Assembly (NCBI GenBank): GCA_016946835.1
Contig: JACVTC010000060.1
Span: 1-42,500 of the forward strand
DNA from: Neocallimastix lanati (nom. inval.)
Lineage: Eukaryota; Neocallimastigomycota; Neocallimastigomycetes; Neocallimastigales; Neocallimastigaceae
Length of the DNA: 42,500 bases
Reading direction: 5' to 3'
Under the pieces are notes generated by a model. The model saw only the letters and a list, made by a program, of their open reading frames with translations. It made no database searches and was not told the DNA's origin. Of this stretch, positions 1 through 10,490 are shown in pieces. The position numbers and the translations under genes were made by a program. Position 1 is the first letter of the stretch; every line of letters starts with the position of its first letter.

Positions 1-2
1 TT

Positions 3-895
3 ATGCTATTAAAATACATGATATCTTTTTGGAAGAAGAGTGGTGATAAAGAAACTTGTTCAATAAGTGAATATGATAATAATTTTTTGATATACTTTTA
101 TACGAAAGAAAATAATGTGAAAGTCAGCTAGTAACTGATATTAAAAATCTTTGTGAAAATAAGCATTATTGTTATATTAACCATCTACTGCTCTTTATAA
201 ATAAACATGTCCTGATATTCAAGTTTAAATGGAAGTTTTATACCAATATGTTGAAGATAAAATGATCCCAAAAGCCTAAATTTACCGTTGTGATGTTTAC
301 CGATAAGGCAAGACCAAATTTTTTGTACGAACATTCCATTATAATACGCTGATATTCATGAATACTCCTTTTTCGTAGATAACAAGATTATTGATTATAA
401 TAGACAAGTATATACTATCAAAAATTATACATCTCTTAAATTATGTTATTTATGGGTTAAGTACAAATGAATAATGAATGGACTTTTTGGGCAAATGGTG
501 ATTCTACTTTAGTTAATCCAAATATAAAATTAGATAGTTTTCATTCCACCTCCAGATAAAGATGAAATTCATTTAGTTATTTCAGATAATATTACAGAAT
601 TAAATGCAGATACTTATTTATCACTTGTTGATCATTCTGCTATGTTACATACTTTAATTGAACAAAATGAAGAGAAGAATTATGTTATTGTTCACAAAAT
701 TGGTTTAATTCATATTTTGTAATGATGAGGATGAATGTGATGGTAAATTAAAGAAAGGTGATTTATAGTTCATTAAGCTTGATATGTTTATTAGTCATAT
801 ATCGCAGGTATTATTAGAGAACAAATTAAATCTGAAAAAGAATGGTATTCTATGAGAAATAGTGAAATGCATGAAGGAAATAATGACTTATAAAA
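3..895 (+). pseudogene. Decayed ORF, unknown family
   Basis: No intact gene is present, but the plus strand reads as protein in pieces. A 42-codon opening runs from an ATG at base 3. Coherent stretches follow from about 345 (YADIHEYSFFVDNKIIDYN) and through 468-720 (NEWTFWANGDSTLVNPNIK, then after a one-base shift IPPPDKDEIHLVISDNITEL). A further piece with the motif GIIREQIKSEKEWYSMRNSE ends near 890. At least three frame changes and several stops separate the pieces. Codon choice (A/T in third positions, sensible residue mix) is coding-like. I recognise no domain, and it does not resemble Copia or gypsy proteins. It could be a host gene remnant or the coding part of the element that ends at the LTR near 2760. 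Boundaries are approximate. Confidence 0.4.
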
Positions 896-1073
896 AAAAA
901 AAAAAAGAAGAAAAATATTAGACTACTTGTTAAAGATAAATAATATGATGAACATATAGTTAATCTATCCCTCAAATATTGTATTACAATCAACTCAAAA
1001 TATTGCTGTACTGAGAAGTATAGATATCAATATACATTTATAATTTTTATATCCGAATAATTTAATAGTTACT

Positions 1074-1523
1074 GCTTAACTAGAAAGCGGATTATCGAAG
1101 GAGGATGTCACAAGTACTAATTAGTATTAGAGTAAGTACATATTCATAAATTAAATAGAAATGCTTAGCGTGAAATGAGCATATTCTACAATTTTAAAAA
1201 AAAAAAAAAAAAAGGAAGGACGTCATATTTATGAAAGAAATGCTTTACTTGAAATAAGCATGTTCTTCAATTTTATTATGTAATTTGAAGTTAATTGAAT
1301 ACCTAGCGTGAAATGGGTATATTCAATTTTATTAAAATAATATATCATGGTTTAACTTAGCGTGAAATAAGTTTTATCCATAGATAATAGACATTAAGAA
1401 TTATGAAGGATGGTGTAAGACCTATATATTCTATATAGGGTTCCATCGACTGTGGTATAACACCTTTTGTGAAAGGGCTCCATTAAAATTATGATGACGA
1501 TGATATAACATTCGTAGAATGTT
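1074..1523 (+). ncRNA. Hairpin-rich module, copy 1
   Basis: A non-coding stretch dense in perfect small hairpins. GCTT/AAGC (1074-1088) is followed by GCGGATTAT. The four-hairpin array at 1161-1381 is listed separately. A nested structure has outer stem GATGG (1409-1413)/CCATC (1443-1447) and inner stem CCTATATA (1421-1428)/TATATAGG (1432-1439). CCTTT (1463-1467)/AAAGG (1472-1476) closes a four-base loop. AACATTC (1507-1513)/GAATGTT (1517-1523) closes a three-base loop. A diverged second copy at 2308-2469 keeps several of the same hairpins with different stem bases. The paired changes argue for selected RNA structure. Strand is inferred from the downstream polypurine tract. The function is unknown; a retroelement leader or 3' UTR is the likeliest setting. 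Confidence 0.45.
1161..1381 (+). repeat. Four hairpins with a conserved loop
   Basis: Four hairpins share the loop core AGCGTGAAAT, varied to TACTTGAAAT in the second, but have different stems. Stem 1 is ATGCT/AGCAT (1161-1182). Stem 2 is ATGCTT/AAGCAT (1240-1261). Stem 3 is TTGAATACC with GGTAT-AT-TCAA (1295-1326, a two-base bulge). Stem 4 is AACTT/AAGTT (1354-1373) with an outer ATGG/CCAT pair at 1347-1350 and 1378-1381. A fixed loop on changing but paired stems is the pattern expected of a protein-binding or kissing-loop RNA element. Confidence 0.55.
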
Positions 1524-2307
1524 AGTGATGCCGACTTATTAAAGAAGCGGTGTTTGTAGTAAGACTCCTCATATTACCTTTTAATATTGTTTATTTTTTT
1601 CTCGCCGAACAATTGGTTAATGTTCTATTTAACCGAGTTGACAGTTTTCTATAATGTATAAACTAATAATTGAAGATATTTTCATATATCATCATATTTT
1701 CTGTATACTATTGTGTATAGTATGTTGTTTATTTGGCAATATTTATTTACTGATAATTTTCATATATGTTCAAATCTAAATATTTACTTCTAAAATTTTT
1801 AGATTTGAGGGGGATAATGATCATATATAAAAATTTAAATTAAGAACATAAACGAATATGAGAAAACATAAATTATAAGTTAATTAACACGAAAAAAAAA
1901 AAAAAATTTTTTTAGGATATCATTCAGTAACCAAAAGTAATTTAATAGAGAAGAAGATTTAAAATATTAAAAAGAAGAAAACTAAAATAGTAATTAATTT
2001 ACATGATAAGACTAATATTTCTCAAGATACTTAAATGACTAAATTATACATTAGCCTAATAGTGAAAATTAACAAAAATTAACCTACAAGAAGAAATTAA
2101 TTGAAATGTTGAATCATTATCAATTATAAGACAATTTATATTATTTACTTAATAAGTTTAAATGGTTAGAATAATATAATTAACTATGAATGAAATCATA
2201 TTTAATAACCAAAGATTATGGTTTATAAAGTACACCGATATATATAATTAAGGATTTGTTGTAATAGTTATCGCTAAAGCTATAAAGCGAAAATATATAA
2301 GAGTTAG
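1524..2307. other. Non-coding, hairpins, polypurine-like tract
   Basis: No credible ORF. Further hairpins include GGTTAA/TTAACC near 1615-1635 and ATACTAT/ATAGTAT (1705-1723, five-base loop). A G-run in TTGAGGGGGATAATG (about 1804-1818) resembles a polypurine tract but is not followed by a recognisable TG-starting LTR. The rest is A+T-rich sequence with a 14-base poly(A) near 1892. Confidence 0.5.
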
Positions 2308-2469
2308 CGCTTATCTAGAAAAGCGGATTATGATTGGAAGTGATGTAAATCCTAATACATAAGAGGTATTCACAGATTGAGATGGTATAATATCACCCTT
2401 CAAGAGGAAGGTTTCCATCATATAAATGGTAGATAAACCATAATGATAAGAGATGTTTCAGGTACATCT
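2308..2469 (+). ncRNA. Hairpin-rich module, copy 2
   Basis: Diverged relative of the module at 1074-1523. The shared start is a CGCTT/AAGCG hairpin (2308-2325) around a CTAG-containing loop, again followed by GCGGATTAT. AATAC (2354-2358)/GTATT (2366-2370) follows. CCTTC (2397-2401)/GAAGG (2407-2411) corresponds to CCTTT/AAAGG of copy 1. A nested GGTTT-CCAT/ATGG-AAACC structure lies at 2410-2439. AGATGT (2451-2456)/ACATCT (2464-2469) corresponds to the AACATTC/GAATGTT hairpin of copy 1. The GTGAAAT-loop array of copy 1 is missing. The sequence TTTTAGAGGGAAAT (about 2502-2515) follows, another polypurine-like tract. Confidence 0.45.
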
Positions 2470-2750
2470 AGTATAAGTGGTGTATTAATATTAAAATATT
2501 AGTTTTAGAGGGAAATAATTAGATTACAAGCATATTAACTATTAAAGAAATTATTTAGCAATATTTAAATTGAATTAAAGAATTAATATGATGTTAAGAT
2601 TATTTTATTTATGAAAAAGTCAAGTTAGGTTAGAAAAGAAATAATTTATAGGTTTAATAATATCAAGTGAATAATATTATAGAATAGAATATTTTTGTAT
2701 ACACATATTTACTAGTAAACCAATTTATTCATTACTGAATAATTAGGTTT

Positions 2751-3010
2751 AAGAGGGAATGTTAAGAATATGTGAATATAGTTAAATTACTAATAATTAA
2801 TAATACATTACTAATGTAATAGTTCTTAAGAATATTCATGTATTAAGTTATTACTAATATTGTTTAAGCCACATTTAAGATATATAAATACATGTAATTT
2901 GTTGCCATTTTACATAAGCCTTAATCTATATAAAATCAATATGAAACATGTAACTCTTCATAATTAATAAAGTTAACTTAATAAGATATTAATCTTATTT
3001 TCTAATAAAA
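2751..3010 (+). mobile_element. Polypurine tract plus probable 3' or solo LTR
   Basis: AAGAGGGAA (2751-2759) is directly followed by TGTTAAGAATATG at 2760. This is the same arrangement as PPT plus LTR in the Copia element at 11950-17983 (AGGGGGAA then TGTTAATAAGC). The LTR-like sequence probably runs to about 3000. Its end cannot be fixed because I see no second copy in the window. No pol gene lies directly upstream, so the element it belonged to is either truncated or of a type with a long structured 3' non-coding region. Confidence 0.4.
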
Positions 3011-3039
3011 ATAATATAAAATTGGTTTAATTTTTTGTT

Positions 3040-3196
3040 TTTTTTATATTTTATTTTATTTTAATTTTATATTTTATTTTATTTTAATTTTATATTTTAT
3101 TTTATTTTAATTTTATATTTTATTTTATTTTTTTTTTTTTTTTTTTTTTTATTTTTTATTTTATTTTAATTTTATATTTTTAATTTTTTTTTTTAT

Positions 3197-3227
<31 letters not shown>

Positions 3228-3260
3228 GTTTTTTTATATATATAGTTTTATTTTTTTTGT
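3040..3260. repeat. 23-bp A/T tandem repeat and poly(T)
   Basis: About four tandem copies of a 23-bp unit built from TATTTTATTTTATTTTAA (3040-3135) run into long poly(T) tracts. This is low-complexity sequence with no coding content. Confidence 0.8.
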
Positions 3261-3329
3261 ATATTTTATTGTTTAATAAAAAATAATATTTACATTAAAT
3301 TTTAATAAGTATTATGTATAATTTATAAA

Positions 3330-4790
3330 TAATTCCAAAGGATATTCTTGAAGCTAATATATTAAATAATAATAAATCTGATATTATTTATATTGTAGTT
3401 AAAAATTTAAATGATGGGGATATTGTTGAAGAAGAATGTATTGAAACTTTAGATCACAACGAAAATGATATCATAATTAATTAACAATAAAAATAATGCC
3501 TTTTTGATCACACGAAAAAGACGATTTGGAAAAAAGTTTAAATTTAAATAGAATTAAAGAATTTTTAAAATGCGGATGAATGAAAAGAAATTGAAAAAGG
3601 AAATATGTATTTGATAACAACTTATAAACAAGCAAGGATAGAAAAAATATGTGACATTTCACAAATATTTTGTAATTTATTTGAATTTTAAAAGTAACAA
3701 TAGTGATGAAAATTATTGTTCTATAATTGAATTGTTTAAAAACAAAAATATCTTTTGTTTTTATGAATTATAAAAAATAAAATTGATTGTATTAAATTAA
3801 GTTAAACAAAACAAGAACAATGAAATATAATTGAACAAAAGTCAGATGATATATTATTAGGACTAACCGTTAAATTTTTATGTAAGTATTTAAATGAATT
3901 TTATAAAATAAGAAGTATTATTTTAAATTGATGAATACGATAAAATTTTTTTCTGAAAGGTTAAAAAGTAAAAGTGCTTTTGATACTATTAAATCTTTAT
4001 TTTCCGGAAGCATTTAAAGGAAATAAATATTTACATTTTGAAATAGTTACATGTTGTTTAGATTTAAGATTAAATGAATCAAAATCATAAACTAATAATT
4101 TCACAAAAAGCTCACTTTTTAAAAATAATTATTTTAGTGATTACTATGAATTTACAGAAGACGTATTAAAAAAAGTATTATCCAATTTTAGTATTTCTGA
4201 TAGCAAAGAAAAAAGTGACAGTGACAACACAAAAGATGGAATTAAAGAAAAACTTAAAAAAAATATAGTAGATATTCTTGTTTTTCAGATATAGATATTA
4301 TTAAAAATATATATAATCAATATACTATAATTAAAATTCGTTCAGAAAAAATAGGAATAAAAAAACAATAATTTTGAATTATCTAATTAATGAGTTTATT
4401 CAGAGAAAAATAAAGAGTTAAAAAAATCTTTTTAAAAATAATAACCTTAATTTTGATATAGAATTTTTAAAATTATTATGTGGTGAAATGATTGAATTTT
4501 TATTTGATAAACTTTCACAAATTAAATATAATTATTTAACAAATGATATTTCATATGAAGACCGCTGGAAAGTATTATATCTTTTTTTTTTTTTTTTTTT
4601 TTTTTTTGGTTAATTAACAGTAGCAGACAAAGAAGAATATAAAAAAAAAAAAAATATCAAAAATATGAGTAAATTAATAATAAAAATTTCATCAAATGAC
4701 CCTAAAGTAGTTAATATGGATGCAGATGAAATTCAAAAATATAAAAATAAATTTGATAAAAAAAGAAATCGAAAGATATAATGTATTTTA
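3330..4790 (+). pseudogene. Long decayed gene, unknown family
   Basis: The plus strand carries protein-like sequence through most of this stretch, broken by stops, frameshifts and inserted homopolymers. Readable blocks, in order: an acidic start (IPKDILEANILNNNKSDIIY, 3334 on); LFPEAFKGNKYLHFEIVTCC (about 4000-4060); DYYEFTEDVLKKVLSNFSIS with a lysine/aspartate-rich stretch (4140-4260); EFLKLLCGEMIEFLFDKLSQ (about 4462-4520); ISYEDRWKVLYL, running into a poly(T) of about 23 bases (4575-4607); and MSKLIIKISSNDPKVVNMDA (4664-4725). Perhaps 450 codons in all. I do not recognise the family. The blocks look like one soluble, charged protein and do not match retroelement gag or pol. It ends against the antisense Copia integrase that starts near 4810. 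Confidence 0.45.
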
Positions 4791-4809
4791 AAATTCAAAA
4801 TCGAGAAGT

Positions 4810-6603
4810 TTTAGAATACTTACGTCAATTTGTAGATGAATTAAATTTAAATATTTTAATATTATATTCTTCATACATGTTATTTAAGTATTTGAAGAAT
4901 GATTCCAAAATTATTTTCCAGAGGGGAAAGCTTCAGCTTTAGATTTTTAAAGCATATATCCATACTTTTCTTAAAATTTCATCCATGAATGTAATAAAAT
5001 ATTTTTTATTATTATTAATGGATGATATGTATAAACCTAAGGTATATAATTTTTTTTAATATTTTTGTAACATTAGGTGTCTTTCCACTGTGTGATTTCC
5101 TTGATATTTTACGTACTTTACGTTCGATATTTTTAGGAACTTTTTATTTGATGTAAACTTAGATATTTATTGATGTTTTCTAGGTAATAATGATGACCTT
5201 GTCTTCTATGCCAAATTTCTAGGATTTTGCTCAATAACTTCGCTTTAAAGACATATTATTTTTATTATTTTCTTTTTAATTCCTTTTATTAATCTTGTAA
5301 AGTATTTACTAAGAAATGATGATCATTTGAAGAAAAATATGGTACACTTTGGATACATTATTTTGGACCCTATAGGTTAAATCTAATACATATGTAATCA
5401 TCAGCATCAATAATTACTCTGTATCCTATTTTAGCCAGTTCTATTCGTACCAATTAATATTATTTTAGTTGTAGAATTAGAATATAATAGTCTGTCTTGT
5501 GATACATATATTCCATTAAGGAAAGCATTCGAAATGTACTATATATCCCTCGAAGCTACACATCGTCCCATTGGCACATCTTAATTTAATTTTTACAGTG
5601 TTAACTCCTAAAATTATTTAACATAGTAAAAAATCATTAGTTGTATGTTTTCCAGTACCGGTATCATATAATCCTTCACTAATATTATCGTCTTCTTCAC
5701 AATAATTGATATTTGTTTTTCATATAATTCTTGCTTTTTTTTTTTTTTTTTTAAGAATTATTATTTCTTCTGGAATAATGAATTCATTACTCATATATTC
5801 ATTTAATTAAGAGAGAACTTAGGTATGTCATTAACGTTTATTTCTTCTTTTTTTTTTTTTTTATTTATTAGAAGCTTTTATGTTTTCAAAATCAAAATTA
5901 TCGTTATAGTTTGGTGGCACTCTCTGGATCAAGAATTTTATACACTAAATATAAAAAAAAAATTCTTTAGATAATTTTTTTAATTTGGTCATTACTTTAA
6001 TTTTTTCTTACCTCTTTATATTATTATTCAATTTTTTTTTCTTCATATTATAAATACAGTCTCTGGTAGAGTGTCCTTTAACTTCATAAATATGTCAATA
6101 TATTTTTTTAATATTGCCTTTATAATTATTTTTTATTATATTGGTTACTATTTTAGCTTTCTTCTGTTCTAGGAGTCAGAGCTATTGTTATTATGGTTGT
6201 TGTGTTGGTTTTTTTTTTTTTTTTTTTCTTTTTGAATAAATGCAGACAGGAGCTTGCTATAATATTTTTTTTGGTAAATTAATTAATTTATTTAGTAATT
6301 AATTACTATGTTAGTCAAATTGTTGGCGTTAGGATTGTAAATAAAACCTTTGCCTTTGGTCATTGAGTTTTTCTACGACCTGGACTGGAGACTTCCATGA
6401 ATTCTTTAATGCCTTGACATTTAACAGGCGGTATTGGTATGGTTCTATAATAAATTTCCACTCATTAAAGTTGGATTTTCCATGGAGGACGTTAGTCCTT
6501 TAGCTAAGTTAAAAAAGTCTTGTATGATTTCGTAGCGGTGAAGAGGCTTAAATTAAGGTACTTTTTAATTATAAATTATATGAATCAACTGAGACTCTTA
6601 ATT
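4810..6603 (-). pseudogene. Copia fragment B: gag, protease, integrase
   Basis: A 5' half of a Ty1/copia-type polyprotein on the minus strand, broken by stops and frameshifts. From the 5' side: a PBS at 6590-6603; a gag block with NFNEWKFIIEPYQYRLLNVK (about 6420-6480); a decayed CCHC zinc knuckle near 6050-6095 reading HIYEVKGHSTRDC, where the first two cysteines have become a stop (TGA) and a tyrosine (TAT); an aspartic protease site DTGTGKHTTND (about 5645-5690); a gag-pre-integrase finger with WHRRQGHHYYLENINKYL (about 5160-5215); and the integrase core start INNNKKYFITFMDEILRKVW (about 4955-5030), followed by KSKAEAF. The rest of integrase, RT and RNase H are absent. It differs from the other Copia copies here, so it is a separate family. 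Confidence 0.75.
6590..6603 (-). other. Copia PBS, fragment B
   Basis: The plus strand reads TGAGACTCTTAATT, matching 13 of 14 bases of the tRNA-Lys(CUU) anticodon-arm sequence found beside the other Copia LTRs. It sits just upstream of the fragment B gag and directly abuts the 3' end of fragment A, so the LTR of B is missing. No hairpin partner is visible here. Confidence 0.6.
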
Positions 6604-8445
6604 GGTTAGCTTTATTAAATTCAGATCTTAGGATTTATGGATTGATTTTAACAGTTTATAAAACTGCCTTATTGTCGATATTAATGGTAACATAACTTAT
6701 CTTTTATGTTTAAATTCATTTAAAATATTAATATACCATAAACTATGCTTGGCACAATCACACTGTAGTCCTCTAATGTTAAGGATTCTTGCTTCTTCTT
6801 GCTTCTTTGTTGACAGCAAAATATTATATCCAATCTGGTACAAACTGCTAGAAAAATTAAATTACCTATTTCACTTCTGTATAATGTTTCGTCACATGTT
6901 CCTTTTCGTAGTTCAGAATTCTCATTAGATTTTAAATTTTATGATAGGCGGAGAATTAGATTGTTTGAATTTGACAAATAAATCTTAAATGTACTATTTT
7001 TGATGAAGAATATACCCATCATGTCATTTCTCTAATTTTATTCCTATTACGAAATCGACATCTCCTTTATCTTTTATATTGAAATACATTTTAATATGTT
7101 CTTATTTACATACATAATTTCTTTTGCCTTACCTGTAAGTAATATGTCGTCCACATATATGTCTATTATGCATATGATTTCTTTTGAGTTATTTTCTTTA
7201 ATATAAATACAAGGTTCATTTACCAATCTTCGAAAATCCATTTTTATCAATGTATTATTTAAGGTTTCGTTCCACTCTCATACCTGCTTGTTTAAACTCA
7301 CAAAGAGCCTTGTTCAATTTTAAGTATCCTTTATTATACATAGGATTTCACTTTGGTGCTTCAATGTAGATATCTTCATTTAATTTCAGCATTTAAGTAT
7401 GCCGCATTGATATCAATCTCTACTATTTTATATTCTCTCTGGACTGCGATTGCAATAATTATACGTAATGAATCTAATTTTTAATGTTGGTGAAAAGGTA
7501 AAAGAATAATTGATACCGTATCTTTGGTTAAAACCTTTTGCAAGTAGTCAAGCTTTTCTTTTTATAATATTTCTATTTTTGACGTTTTTGAATCCCTTTT
7601 ATACTTAAATACTCATTTGCAGGATACAATATTGACATCATTTGGTAAGAATTAAACTTCCTTAAACACATTAAATTTCCTCATAGTGTAAAGTTTTTCA
7701 TTTATGGCATTTATTCATTCTTCTTTATCAGGGAGGTAAAAGATATCATCAAAGTCTTTTGGTTCTCCTTAATTCGTTATTGTTATAATGTGGGTTCTTT
7801 TCATGTGTGTTATTTCTGTATGATTTTATGTTGAGTCTATTATTATTATTAATGTTATTATAATTATTGATATGTTTTGATTCGATATTGGAGATATGAT
7901 TTAATTCATATTACTTTTACTATTAATGTCAATATTCGTATTGTTGTCAACACTGGAATTATCGTTTATTGCTCTATTATTTTTTTAGAATTATCAATTA
8001 TATAATATTATATAATTGATAATTATTTATCAATTATATAATTTTTACTATTGTGTTGAAAATATGTATTTTTCATTGATTAAATTGGATATTATTTAGT
8101 TTACTAAAAAATTTTTAAATAAAAAGATGTCACTCCCCCTCATTTCAGAATTTGGAATGAAATTTGAAAATTTTTTTGTGGAATAGAAAGAGATAGTTTG
8201 AAGTTTCCAGGAGTATCCTCGAAAAAAATTCAACTGAACGAGAATAAATCATTTGATGATTGGTGATAAATTATATATAAATACAGTTATGGAAAATAGT
8301 TGGCTGCATCAGTGGCATTCCCCTTTAAATATTCTTTTCTTAATTTGGAATCATTGCATATGGGATTTAGCAAGCACTTATAAGTATACCATTAAATCGT
8401 TCAGCAGGCCCATTTTCTTGGGGGTATATGAAAATTATTTTCAAT
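6604..8445 (-). pseudogene. Copia fragment A: integrase end, RT, RNase H
   Basis: A decayed Ty1/copia pol on the minus strand, closer to the intact element at 26.9 kb than to fragment B. At the 5' side is an integrase piece with ENGPAERFNGIL (about 8375-8410), carrying the final catalytic glutamate. An asparagine-rich linker (7780-7990) follows. RT then carries EIDINAAYLNA (about 7385-7420) and an intact YVDD (7146-7157), and YRSEIGNLIFLAVCTRLDII lies near 6830-6890. In RNase H the reading jumps from LEDY straight to DCAKHSLWYINILNEF (near 6765). Some 75-80 residues that include the first two catalytic acidic positions are therefore deleted. INIDNKAVL follows (about 6680). Many stops and frameshifts; not functional. 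Confidence 0.75.
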
Positions 8446-8449
8446 AACA

Positions 8450-9815
8450 TAATAGGTATAACCATCATATAAAGTATCATATAAATTGATATTATAATCA
8501 TCTCCATTTATACTAATGGCAATATTATTAGGAACACTTTGATCAATATCATAAAGATTGTATTCATTATAAACCTTAATAATGTATTTATTAGTGTCTT
8601 TTGGATATGAATCGATGGCAATTGCTGAAGTGGAAGTTTAATTTTAAGAGTGACAACGGTAATAATGCGATTTTCCTTTACCATAGTAAGTATTAATATC
8701 ATAAATCTTAAAAAAGGAAATGTAGAATATGGATGTAGCAGTTGGAAGAGGCAAGATTTCCTTCAACAAAATAAATCTTATTGCAGGCTCCGGTTTTTCC
8801 TTCGTCTTTAGGGTCACAAGATTTCAAAGAAAAAAGTAATGATTGTACAACCTTCACGATGCCATTCACTACATTGAACGATGCTACTCGCTCAAGGAAT
8901 CTTTGCGAAACCTTTCTTTCACTTGTTTTGCAATGTTGTTCATGTACCTGGGTACCAACTTTCAGTTCATTATCTGTTTCCTTTATATACACATTGATAG
9001 GCCCGAGACATTGGGAAGAGTTCCAGAGATTGGATTGAAGGATCCATTCTATCATTATTCGGGTCAAAGAAATAAAGGTAGATGCCAGCTGTAGTTTCCG
9101 TAATACCCCAGATTGCATCATAGGTAATGGAATCAAGAAGAAAAAAAAAAAAACGCTTCCTTCCTTGTTAAATTTTACGATATTTCATTGGCTCCTGTTC
9201 CTGGGATTACTCGATCTCATAGTTTTAGTAGATTGGAGTAGAAAGAATTTTAATTTTAATTTCACCAGCCCCATTTACATCCCATATCAACAGTCAGAAA
9301 TACAGTGACTATCTATAACTTTCACTGTGCAGACACCAACTATAGGTATCAATATTGTTCATATTCTACGCATTTGCTGCCATTACACTCTATTATTAAA
9401 GTTTTAGCTGAAGTTCCTGTGTTTATTCAAGAAATAACCTTTAATGGCGTTACCTTCTTTAGTGCAACCATCATTATTACAAATGTACAAAAAATCTTTA
9501 TGGTTAGTTGATGCATATGCGTTGGACTACTGACACTTCCTTGATGTGGTACACTTGTACCAATAATACCATCATTATCATTTGACTCAATGAGGGATTT
9601 TGGAACTATCGAAAGGATTAATATAATACTAACCTTTGCCTTTCACACATACACATCCATCGCCCATAATACGTTTAAAAATATTTGTTTTTATTCCATC
9701 TCCCTTTGATGGATCAGATGAGGTGTTGCTCATTTGAAAATTACCTTTTTTTTTAGCATCTATCACAGTATAACTACTAATTGTTATGTTATTCAATTTA
9801 ATGAATCATATATTA
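8450..9815 (-). pseudogene. Decayed cysteine-rich host-type gene
   Basis: This minus-strand stretch is noticeably richer in G+C and does not encode retroelement proteins. Readable blocks: YTVIDAKKKGNFQMSNTSSD (about 9710-9770) and GDGCVCVKGKG; NDGIIGTSVPHQGSVSSPT (about 9520-9580); YICNNDGCTKEGNAIKGYFL (about 9430-9490) and TLIIECNGSKCVEYEQY (about 9355-9405); TTAGIYLYFFDPNNDRMDPS (about 9040-9100); CNKIYFVEGNLASSNC (8740-8790); and a last block ending SINGDDYNINLYDTLYDGYT (about 8455-8520). The repeated 'C..-GC...GYFLN...LI.C....C' pattern resembles cysteine-rich repeat proteins (scaffoldin-like) I associate with anaerobic gut fungi. That assignment is from memory and uncertain. It sits exactly where gag, protease and early integrase of fragment A should be. 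Confidence 0.5.
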
Positions 9816-9930
9816 ATATATATTTTTTATTAAATAATTTTTTTTTTTTTTGACTATTCATCATTTGTTATTCTTGATAAAAAATTTATTTTATTTTGTT
9901 TCTCTTTATATACGTTTTCTCCCTTTACCA

Positions 9931-10189
9931 CTGACAATTTCAGCATGGTTCTTTTAATTATTTATTTATTTATTTATTTGATATTTCTTAATATATTATC
10001 ATTTTACTGCTGACTATTTCAGCATGGTATATTCTTTTATATTATTTTTGTTGCCACATTATTAATTCAGATTTACTATTTTATTTATTATTTAATATTT
10101 AAGCGTGGTAATTTGTTACTGTTGACAATTTCATTAAAAAAAAAAAATTTAATGATTCTATCTATCTATTTCCGCTGACTAGTTTCAGC
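9931..10189 (-). repeat. Leader hairpin array, fragment A
   Basis: Hairpins with the stem GCTGA/TCAGC are spaced through the leader: CTGA/TCAG at 9931-9943, GCTGA/TCAGC at 10009-10023, a degenerate copy near 10121-10135, and GCTGA/TCAGC at 10174-10189. Three are followed on + by CATG. The same stem is used in the leader of the plus-strand element at 12243-12427, so the motif is conserved between two elements in opposite orientation. Confidence 0.6.
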
Positions 10190-10460
10190 ATGAAAAATTT
10201 TATTTTATGAAAATAAGGATAAATTTTTATATAAATATCAATATAATATGAGTGGGTTTCAATCCACTGAGATAGAAATAATGCTTATTCATGGAAATTA
10301 TGTTTAATTATTTTATCTTGTTTTATCTATAAATTATTTATGTATTGTAATTTATTTAAATGTTTAAATATGTTAGTCTTATTCTATCTTATGAAGAAAA
10401 TAATATGTAAGAATTATAATATATGTTTTAATATTTAATACTTAACTTCCAATTTAAAAT

Positions 10461-10490
10461 CTCAATCGACTAAATCTGAGACTCTTAATC
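10461..10490 (-). other. Copia PBS and adjacent hairpin, fragment A
   Basis: TGAGACTCTTAATC (10477-10490, plus strand) is identical to the PBS complement of the two full-length elements. CTCA at 10461-10464 can pair with TGAG at 10477-10480, extended by one G-U pair. This is a weaker version of the PBS-overlapping hairpin seen in the other elements. Confidence 0.7.

Noticed and set aside
4800-4953. Plus-strand frame continuing the decayed gene at 3330-4790
   Set aside because: The minus strand reads integrase here (RKVW, KSKAEAF), so the plus frame is probably its antisense shadow.
8708-9136. 142-codon open frame as a complete gene
   Set aside because: Adjacent blocks in the other minus-strand frames join into a longer protein-like sequence, so this frame is only one undamaged part of a decayed gene.
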